From contig CAXKVV010000634.1 in the NCBI GenBank assembly GCA_964058805.1, positions 1 to 30,584 on the forward strand: DNA of 30,584 nt, given 5' to 3'. Of the stretch, positions 22,730-30,584 are shown one piece after another; position 1 is the first letter of the stretch, and the number at the start of each line of letters is the position of its first letter. The position numbers and the translations under genes were made by a program. The notes beneath the pieces are model-generated. The model did no database searches and was not told the DNA's origin. It saw only the letters and a program-made list of their open reading frames with translations. Origin of the DNA: Schoenoplectus triqueter (Eukaryota > Streptophyta > Magnoliopsida > Poales > Cyperaceae).

Positions 22730-23660
22730 GGGTCGATCAACAAGGATAAAAGTGAATCAACATAGCAACACAACACAGGAGATAGGTCAAATGAGCCAGA
22801 CCAGGGTCAGTCTCAGCATCACACACAAACCCACTAAACAAATAATACCATCATTCAACCCAGCACAGCCAAGGGATGCAACATTCTTTTGACAGGGTCA
22901 AAGAATTCTAGTCAAGTGATAGTATCAGTCCTTATTTATCAGAACCAGCCCCAACAACCTTAACCAGCACAAAGAAAATCGACAGAGGCAACAAAAGAAG
23001 CAACACACAAGGCATCAGGGTAGCACAACCAAATCAAAGCAACAAGCAATATACAACAGACAATAAGGCCAACCCAACCAGCAATATCAAGGGCAACATA
23101 TCAATTCAATATTCAGAGACAACCCTCCCAAGGGCAACAAACAATTGAAAAGAACATCAAGCCAGCACAATCACATTCACAGGGGCAAATAAGGGCAGGG
23201 ACCAGTGTAGCATCACAAATAATTACCAGGAACAAAAGATAGCAAAAGAGAGGGAGAGCCTCACTTCACTGGTACCATTTGGTACCAGTGTACCAAGGCT
23301 AAAGACAGACCCAGTTAAACCAGCACAATTTACAGAGAGGGTAGTAAGGTAAGCCAGTGCAAACACTGGTAAGACTCCCAACATCATGGAAGAAATCAAG
23401 CAACATGCGCAGAACCAACCAATAACAGAGAATCATCAAGCAACTTGCTGGTAAAACCAGTGTTCATGAGAACCAGAGACCAGCAAAAACAAAGGGGGAA
23501 CAATAACCCTTCTATTGACCAAATGTAGTATCAGATCATATTTTATGTCAACCAACACATATAAGGACAACCCACAAGCCAGCAAGCAAAAGAATCCACC
23601 AGAAATAATAGACAACAAATCAGCGAAAGATCTAAGGTTTACCAGTATAAAGATTCAGAA
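22730..23660. other. A/C-rich, strand-asymmetric segment of element D
   Basis: For about 900 bases the plus strand is rich in CAA, ACA and CCAGCA words and poor in T. Exact tandem periodicity is not evident. No coding similarity is recognised on either strand. Confidence 0.65.
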
Positions 23661-24656
23661 CAGCAAACAAACAAAGACACCACATATCGATTAGGCTTAG
23701 CTCGCTTCCACCGTGTAACCCACAGCTCCTCCCCCTTTAAGATCAGATTCTCAAACCACATATTTGTTTCGTTCTCAAAAATTTCTTATCAGAATGAAGC
23801 TAGGTCTCAACGCGTGAGATAAAAAGAAAGCAAACAAAACCAGAGAGGCGGATACATAAAAAGGGGAAGGGGAGGGGGTCCTCGGGGTACCAAGTCATAC
23901 CGTTTGCGTAACAGATTGGGTAAAAAGGTCAGCGAGAGTGACCTAGAAAAGTGATGACAGTCAGGTGAAGTGACAGGTGACAGGGCGAAGAGGGGGGGAT
24001 GACGCGGGTCACGTGGGAGAGGAGAGCAAAGTCCTCTCCTCTGAGGGATTAGGCGCAGCGGAGAGAGAGAGGGACAGCTAGGCTGTCGTAGACTCAAGAA
24101 AGAAGAGGGATAGAGGGAGCAACAGAAGAGGGACAAGAGCGAAAGAGAGCGAGGCTCTCTCCTCAGGAAAGTCAAGAGCGGAGAGAGTGGAGGATATCGC
24201 CAGAGTGACAGAGAGCAAATGGAAAGGATGGGGGAGAGAGGGCATTAAACGTTCCATTTAATGAGAGCGAGATTGAGGATTTTCTGTGGCACACAAATAT
24301 GACACTTGGTGTGGTGAGATCATAGATATGATGGGTCATTTCCTTTGGGAAAATTAAGTTTTATGATTTATTTTATTTTGACTTAATTATTATTATTATT
24401 CCCGTTTGTATCTATTGCCTTTGAGTCAATATTATGTCATATTTAGTTTCTGTAGTATTTCGCTTTATTTAATTTCTAGTTTGACTGATGTATTATCTGT
24501 TTCAAACTTATGTTTTATTTTTATTTGTTTAGTTATTAGTCTAACTATTTTAGTTTATTTAGAAATTTGAGTTTTCATTTACTAATTTACTTAAGTCATC
24601 ATTTACTGATATTTATATATTTATTATTGTTCAAATTTATTTTTCGTGGTTTGACA

Positions 24657-24790
24657 CTTATACCCCTTTTTCTGGGCTCCAAACCCTAAAAAGATACATT
24701 TTCCAGCTCGAGCCTCAACCTTAAATCATTTACATTGTCAGCGAATCTTGCATCATACTTGTTCCACCTTTAATCATCACACCTTGACGA
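24657..24790 (-). pseudogene. Copia element A, right piece: integrase C-terminal segment
   Basis: The minus strand reads VEARAGKCIFLGFGAQKKGY up to the CTTAT target site, and CYNPAT follows on the other side of element D near 20102. This is the usual copia K-C-x-F-L-G-x...G-Y-K-C-Y segment. Further right the similarity fades by about 24790. Core integrase, protease, gag and the 5' LTR of element A are not found, so it is truncated here. Confidence 0.85.
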
Positions 24791-25700
24791 CTAGCTTCGT
24801 ACCTTACATAGCCGTAGACTTGCTTTATTGATGGAAATGATTTTATCTGAAGAACTTGAGCTCAAAATATAGATATATATATACTATTAGAAGTATCCTG
24901 CTCATGTAAAACAAATAAGATTAACTATTTATTCTTTATTTTATAATTAAAATTTGTTAAGTTGTTAGTAAAATATTGGCCTTTATTTAGTTTACTACTT
25001 CTCGTCCTTTTTTTAGAGCTTTCTATTCAACTTTTGGATCCAAGCTGTCTATTAATTTAAATTTGATAAAATCATTTGACTGATATGTGCCCACAATAAC
25101 TAATATTTAAATTATATGGTAAAAATTATCCGCAACAAAATCTATCCTTGAGGAGCTTCATGTGTCGGGTATAGACTTTCTTGGGTGGAATCCTGGCTGG
25201 GACAGTGGTGGACAAAATTGAAGCAGAAGAAAGGGGAGGAGAAAAGATAGAAGAGAAGAATGAAGCAGGAGGGGATAGTGTGGCAACGAAGGATTTAGAG
25301 AGGAGAGGATGCTGGAAGAGTGACAATGGAGGGAGGAGGTGGTGGAAGGGGGTGAGAGAGAGATCGTGGGTGAGTGAAAATGAATATTATTGAAAATATA
25401 AATTATTAGTAGTATTTTGACAAGTAAAATGATTTTTGTAGTGACATTAGATTAATTTTGAATTTCAGAGTGACATTTTGATAATTTTAAAGTTTTAGAT
25501 TTTTATTTTGCTGCTGACTTTTATAGAATCATAATTTATATGATTTCGTTGCGATCGAGGTTGCTATTTTTCAAAAATTATAGGGACCAACTGGCGAACG
25601 ATGGATTTTCTTGTGACTTTATTCGAAATTTAAATTTTTATTGGGGGCGAATCCAAAAAGAAGGGCCGAAAGCGCAAATTCTCCTCCGAGTCCCACGTTG
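24791..25700. other. Intergenic DNA upstream of gene 2, with a purine-rich tract
   Basis: AT-rich sequence without recognisable genes, except for a G/A-rich plus-strand tract at about 25190-25375. Open frames on both strands of that tract reflect composition. It may be part of the distal promoter of gene 2. Confidence 0.5.
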
Positions 25701-25898
25701 AAGTCGTCGTCGTCATCGTCGTCTTTCTCCGGATTAAAACTCTCCTCTCCGGATCTAGGCCGAACTACGTCACCTCTCTCTTTTGCACGCGTCTTTTCTC
25801 TCTCATAGCTTATCTGTGACTGGTTCTGTGCTCTCTCTTTTACACAACCCTTTTCCTCTCTTCTCCTTCCAGTACCTTCTTCACTGGTTTTTATCACG
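25701..25898 (+). other. Presumed non-coding first exon (5' UTR) of gene 2
   Basis: A C/T-rich segment with a GTC/ATC triplet run at 25701-25723 and many CTCTCT words contains no ATG and ends in ACG|GTAAGT at 25898/25899, a strong plant splice donor. The 1.3-kb leader intron would then run to the acceptor TTTGCAG at 27205. The transcription start is unknown. Confidence 0.6.
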
Positions 25899-26127
25899 GT
25901 AAGTTGCTTCCCTGATTCCTTTTTGTCCCCCTAGTATCAGTTGTTTCTAAATTAGGGTATAATTAATTACAGTTATTTGAATTTTTGGAGTTAATTTAGG
26001 TATCTTTTTAGTTTTGGACCTTTTGGTTAACTGTAGATAAATTCGGAGGTCAAGTCTAAAGTATCTGTTCGGATAACACTGTTTGCAGTCTTTCAGTGGT
26101 ATATCATTTCCTTCAGCAGGGCCTAGT

Positions 26128-26331
26128 CAGGGGCGGAGCTTAGTGGAGACTGGGAGTGCAGCACCAATTTTTTTTGAAAACTAGTATATCTATTTAGCAT
26201 TTAAGACATTTTATTGTAATTATTACCATGATTTTAGTATTGTAGCCCCTCCAAAAATTTGAGACATAATACCTTATGTCTGGATAAAAATATTTTAGCC
26301 TCCTAAAAATTACGGTCCAGCTACGCCACTG
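26128..26331. mobile_element. hAT-like MITE (204 bp) in the leader intron of gene 2
   Basis: The left end CAGGGGCGGAGCTTAG and the inverse of the right end (CAGTGGCGTAGCTGGAC) match over CAG-GGCG-AGCT. The flanking octamers GGCCTAGT and GCTATAGT agree at 5 of 8 positions, as for an old 8-bp hAT target duplication. The interior is AT-rich and non-coding. CAGxGGCGxAGC ends are widespread in plant genomes. Confidence 0.65.
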
Positions 26332-27229
26332 GCTATAGTTCAATATATAAGTAGAGACATAGGTCCCAAATCTCAATTAGTTTGCTGATGATCAAATTGG
26401 TAATTGTAAGCAATTTGCTGACATCCTTTCACAGGTCATTGCATATATATCAACTCATAAATGTATTTTCTAAGCTTATAGAACTCCAGACTAGCGCTGT
26501 AACTCAAGCATGTATATTCTTCTTCTTTACATGCTCAGTTGATATTTCAAAATGTAGCACCAACTTGATTTGGTGTTTTGTTTCCTGTCATTTGTGTGTT
26601 TATGGACTCTTCTCTTGTCACTTGTTTCTGTATGGAAGATAATATGTGCGGTTGTGAATATCGGTCGTTTCTGATCCAGGTCATGCATTGCACACTAGGT
26701 GAGCAGAGCAGGGCTTGGGCTTCAAATATTTTGAGCTGGTATCATCTTTTATTCTCAAATCAGAGCTAGGATAAGATCTGGCCTTGTTCCTTACTATCTG
26801 ACTGAGCAGCTTTTGAGCCAAACTGCAGCTCATTAACAGGCTTTTGTAGCATGGGAGTTTTGCAGTTCACAGATGAAAAAAAAAATGTTGTGTATTGATT
26901 AATTTGTGTTCGACTAAGTAGATCGCTGTTGAGCTTCTCACTTACGTCATATAGTTAATTCAGGCTACTATTTACAGTTTGAATTCTTCCAAGACATGGT
27001 ATCAACAGATTGGCTGGGACACGTATAAAATACAGGTGTTCACTAGATAATCACAAACACTCATTTGTTTTGCTATTGACTGGTGAAATATGACTGAAAA
27101 TGGCAGTGGTATATTGATTACAATTTACGCGGTAATCCATTTGCCAAACAATTTGTGCTGCATGAGGATTCTGAATAATATATATAGTTTTTTTTTCCTT
27201 TGCAGGGGTTAATTTGCAGAAAAAAAAAT

Positions 27230-30200
27230 ATGCGGGATCCTTTCAATCTTCCTAATCATTACATAACTTCTGATCGTCAGTCATCTACTGATATGACACG
27301 AGCTGAAAGAACACCTTCTCATACCAATTTCACAAATGGGAACAATGATGCAGTACCCTGGAAACCAAATATTGAGTCCTCAATAAGGTCATTTTATGAT
27401 TGCTCCAAAGAAAGTTCCGAGGGAGCATTTAAATTACATTAGTCTTTTTACACTTTCTGTTCACATTCAAACTTAACCTGTGCAATATTACTTTGCCAAT
27501 GAAATAATGATTACAATATATGATATAAAAGATTTTTTAAAGCTTAAATAAAAGGACTACATATCTTTCTAGATTCTGATGAGTGTTATAAATTATAATG
27601 CATGATATTGGAGAGGCACTTGAAGACGTGCATGAAACTGTGTTGTTATTGCTTGTAGGCCTCAATTTTACAAAGCGGCTCTTCCTGATGATAAAGAGTT
27701 GGATCCTGAACTCAAGGTGAACAGAAAACAAGCCCTTGTACTTCGAGAGACTTTTGAGAAAATTCTCTTAGACTTGGATTGCGATAAATAAAAACAGTGC
27801 ATTGCCAATTATGGTAGATCAACACATAAAGGGTCTATGCAGTATATAGGTCTTCTGATGCAGTGGCTATCTGGATAAAGTGGCCAAAACCGATATCTTA
27901 TACCCCATAAGCAATCATTGAAAGTTTTTGAGGGGTTTATATGAAATTTCTTTTACTGGCAGGAGCTTGTTTTTAGAACAAGGTCGCTAGAGGAAGAGGC
28001 ATTGATACTGAAAAAGCAAGTGGCTGATGCTGGAATGAGAGTATGTAAACTATTAAAGATTCCCCTCATGGTGGATGCATATTGATAGAATGAGGGTCAA
28101 TTATTCCTTTTCAAGAAAGCTTTGTGAATGCTTTATTTTTATGTATTTTAGACAAAAACATTATAAAATTGACCCTCAATTCTTTGCCTACTTTTTATGG
28201 TTGATACTGTGCTTCTTCTAAAAATAGAAATCAGAAACACAATGCAAATGTATTGAGCCCCATAGTCAAAAGTTCAGTCAACACCTCAGGTGCCCTTAAA
28301 ATTTTGATATATTCCATAGTAAGACCAAAAGCCTCTGTAAAATTTTAATCGTGACACATTCTTTTCCTTATTAAAATTTTGCAGGAACTGCATCTACTAA
28401 GTGAAAAGCACATTTTGGAGAGAAGGCTTACTGAGTTAAGAATTGTATGTTAACATGATTGCTGCGTCGTTACTTTCCATTACCCTTTTCTCTACAATAT
28501 CAGTTGTTGTTTTTTCATTCAGTTTCTACTTTGTTGTCAATTCAGATGCTAGATGAGAAGCAAGATGATGCCATATCCAGCACCTTAAAAGAACTAAATC
28601 AGAAAAAAAGTCATTATGAGGAAAACCTTAGACTGGCCAACGAGCTAAAAGTATGCAGGCAATTATACACAAACTTATAATTGACATATACTTTATCTGT
28701 AAAAGCCATTGAATCTTATGTCATTGCAGATTGTAGAGGAAGACGTATACATATTTACTTCCTCATTGCTTAGCTTATTATCTGAGAATGAAGTTCGGCC
28801 ACCCATAATAAATGCATTGACAATTTCAAATGACGCTAAGGTAATCTAATATCCTTTTTTCTTTTTCATTTGAAGTAGTCAAGAATCAATTGTTTCCTAT
28901 AATCAAAACATTTTTTTCACCCAGATTACTTCAAACTTGTACCATCTGTTTACATAGTATCACAAGATAGAGTGCGTGTCTCACTATTAAAAATGAGCCA
29001 ATCAGAACCCCTCATCTGTCAAGAGTTTAACAACAGGTGGTGCTCTCACACTGTACCGGTAGTATCACACTGCCAATTATAACAGACAAGCAAAACCATT
29101 AACCGACAGTTTTTGATTTCTACTGAAGCAATTATTGGAAGGCCCTAAAAAATAAATCAAATTCGCAAGCATTGTTTCGACTTTAGAATGATCCAACAGC
29201 CTTCATGTTTGCACCACAATAGCCAAGCCTCCACAAGCAGTACTGTGCCATATATGCCTGGTAGTCTGGTACCACCTCCATTATCCGCGATGTGCCCAGG
29301 AAACAAAGCTAATTTCACTGAAATTTTCGAGTGAACCAATTCCTTCTAGTTGTCTCCTAATTTACACACAAAAAAATTGATTGGCAATTTGTCCTAGCTG
29401 CCAAAGATCTAATAAGCTTAGGAGAAGTGTGCTTAAAACAAATTTCATTTCTTTGCAACAAAAACACCCATAATAAACACAAAATACTTATTGGTTATAT
29501 TTTCAAACCAGTCCTTCGATTTTCTAAGTTGCTCACCATTGCCAAATTTGTTTAGTGTAAGAGCATTGGTAATCAGGTAGTTAAGGTTTCTACTTGATCA
29601 TAAGAGCTGCATTAGGGTCAAGAGACATCCTCTTATAAGAAAATGATCTTTGGTCAATATTTTTCTATGAATGGTTATTCAACAAAAACTTAACTTTTAA
29701 GAAAACTTCATATATCATCCATATATTAGCAAGATCTTTAATTCTTAACCACCATTGCATACCCGATCATATGATGAACTAATGGAAATTTACCACCTAT
29801 TCCCACTTTAAGGTAACCTAATATGAATAAGAACCATTCTTGTTGCAACTGATAGGTCTATGCCTGGTGGTTGTGCCTCACAATAATTTTCTGTTTTTCT
29901 TTTTCATTGGGAACTATTAGAGAGTGTGTCAGCAGATGAATTTGAAGCTAAGATCTTTGGCTGTAAGCATTGTATATCTCTTCAATTTACAAAAGATGCA
30001 TCTTGTTTCCTGAGAAAGTTTGTTGATTATATTTTTTATATTTCTAATTACAGACTATTCTTGGTGGCACAGATGTTGACTTAAGAAATGTGGCAACCAC
30101 CTCAAGAAACCAATCTCCTCAATATATGGTACATTATGCAATTCGAAAAAACACATTTTGTAATTTATATTGGTTGAAGAGTTCATGCTGAAGTAACACC

Positions 30201-30461
30201 ACAGGTCAATTATATTTGTAGGACTCCAGAAGGAATGATTTTAATCATCAACCACACTATGGATTAGTTAATCAACAGTATGAACTGGCATTTGAAAGGC
30301 CGAGATATATTGATGATTACAGGATGATTGATCCAAAGGATAATGCTGCACCAAATTCAGACAGGCTTTATTCTTCTTACATCAACGACCAGCCAAGGCA
30401 CATGTTTTCTCTCTCAAAAATGGGGGACATCTTGTTTTTGTTGAGGAAATTTTTATCTTAA
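27230..30461 (+). CDS. Coiled-coil protein resembling the coiled-coil part of plant FHA-domain-associated proteins; 3' end uncertain
   Basis: Coding exons, all GT-AG: 27230-27387, 27659-27716, 27963-28040, 28385-28444, 28546-28650, 28730-28840, 29921-29962, 30054-30128 and 30222-30461 (TAA), 308 aa. Residues about 73-153 are a Glu/Lys/Leu-rich coiled coil (LEEEALILKKQVADAGM, HILERRLTEL, LDEKQDDAISSTLKEL, NLRLANELK). A hydrophobic segment (FTSSLLSLLSENEVRPPI) follows, and the tail is Asn/Tyr/Arg-rich. From memory, this order resembles a plant family annotated with SMAD/FHA domains (At2g45460-like); no FHA domain is visible here. The start is the first ATG after the leader intron. The two last coding exons are less certain, and the final one may read into an intron, so the gene could extend past the window. 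Function unknown; possibly structural or protein-binding. Confidence 0.7.
28841..29920. other. Long intron 7 of gene 2, no coding feature accepted
   Basis: This 1,080-base intron is much longer than its neighbours (80-350 bases). It contains a less AT-rich island at about 29150-29340, open on both strands. No splice pair or similarity supports an exon there. Acceptor choice at its 3' end is ambiguous: AG at 29919-29920 and AG at 29931-29932 both keep the frame. Confidence 0.5.
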
Positions 30462-30584
30462 CCTGGAAATCTGAAACTGATCCATGCTTGCTAACAAAGA
30501 TTATTTTCGTACTCCCAAAATATACATATGTTAGTCATACCCCTGTGAAGCGTGCAGAATAGAAAACTGCTTTCACATCTTTTT
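30462..30584 (+). other. Possible 3' UTR or intron of gene 2 at the window edge
   Basis: This stretch follows the TAA at 30459-30461 and shows no further frame or clear polyadenylation context. Confidence 0.35.

Larger units (their letters stand above)
20103..24656. mobile_element. Very long LTR-like element D (4,554 bp), probable solo LTR
   Basis: The ends are TGTCACACCCC and GTTTGACA, with 5-bp inverted termini TGTCA/TGACA. The direct repeat CTTAT flanks it at 20098-20102 and 24657-24661. Removing it with one CTTAT brings the copia element A reading frame back into register, which is strong independent evidence for the boundaries. No gag, RT or integrase motif is found inside. Composition changes in blocks: GC-moderate repeats (20.1-21.6 kb), very AT-rich (21.65-22.7), A/C-rich (22.7-23.66), G/A-rich (23.8-24.25) and T-rich (24.3-24.65). 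It is best read as a solo LTR of a large LTR element, probably Ty3/gypsy-like; a non-autonomous element is the alternative. Confidence 0.85.

Noticed and set aside
23807..24175. 122-codon minus-strand frame rich in Ser, Leu, Pro and Arg
   Set aside because: It arises from the purine-rich tract of element D, which removes stops on the opposite strand; no domain is recognisable.
24681..24690. AAACCCTAAA, a telomere-box-like word
   Set aside because: It is a single copy inside the copia integrase segment, where the minus-strand codons explain it.
25126..25393. Overlapping frames on both strands upstream of gene 2
   Set aside because: The frame content reflects G/A-rich DNA; no splice or start context and no family similarity.
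25619..25897. 92-codon minus-strand frame overlapping the first exon of gene 2
   Set aside because: It lies opposite a C/T-rich 5' UTR, and a run of Asp codons comes from the triplet repeat.

Overview
The window is plant nuclear DNA. Spliced genes with GT-AG introns, a plant-type ArfGAP, Ty1/copia retrotransposons, hAT-like MITEs and AT-rich intergenic sequence point to an angiosperm, probably a eudicot; the species cannot be read from the sequence. There is no prokaryotic gene structure, no rRNA or tRNA gene that I can support, and no CRISPR array.

Layout. (1) 1-1331: AT-rich upstream DNA with two MITE-like repeats, then the leader of gene 1. (2) 1332-5713, + strand: a complete seven-exon gene for an ArfGAP2/3-type ARF GTPase-activating protein (406 aa, AGD8/9/10-like). 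Its introns carry microsatellites, a 49-bp-period duplication and a TTG-tailed SINE-like insert. (3) About 6.7-24.8 kb: a nest of retrotransposons in the intergenic space. The oldest layer is a minus-strand copia element A, truncated at its 5' side. It is split into three pieces (6707-8705, 19443-20102, 24657 to about 24790) by two later insertions. One is copia element B (8706-19442; two LTRs of about 1.69 kb, PBS, gag, protease, integrase, RT, RNase H, PPT, all minus strand). The other is a very long LTR-like element D (20103-24656; TGTCA...TGACA ends, CTTAT target duplication). Element B's 5' LTR is itself interrupted by a 2,038-bp solo LTR, C (16291-18328, CATGC target duplication). (4) About 25.7-30.5 kb, + strand: a second intron-rich gene. 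It has a non-coding first exon, a hAT-like MITE in its leader intron, and short coiled-coil exons resembling the coiled-coil part of plant FHA-domain-associated proteins. Its 3' end is uncertain and may lie beyond the window.

How the parts relate. The two host genes lie on the same strand about 20 kb apart and are separated almost entirely by nested, decayed retroelements; I see no functional link between them. The element coding regions contain stops and frameshifts and are treated as pseudogenes. I found no clearly new biological system. The most informative structures are the exactly resolvable nesting order, the colinear conserved blocks shared by the B and C LTRs, and the unusually long element D.
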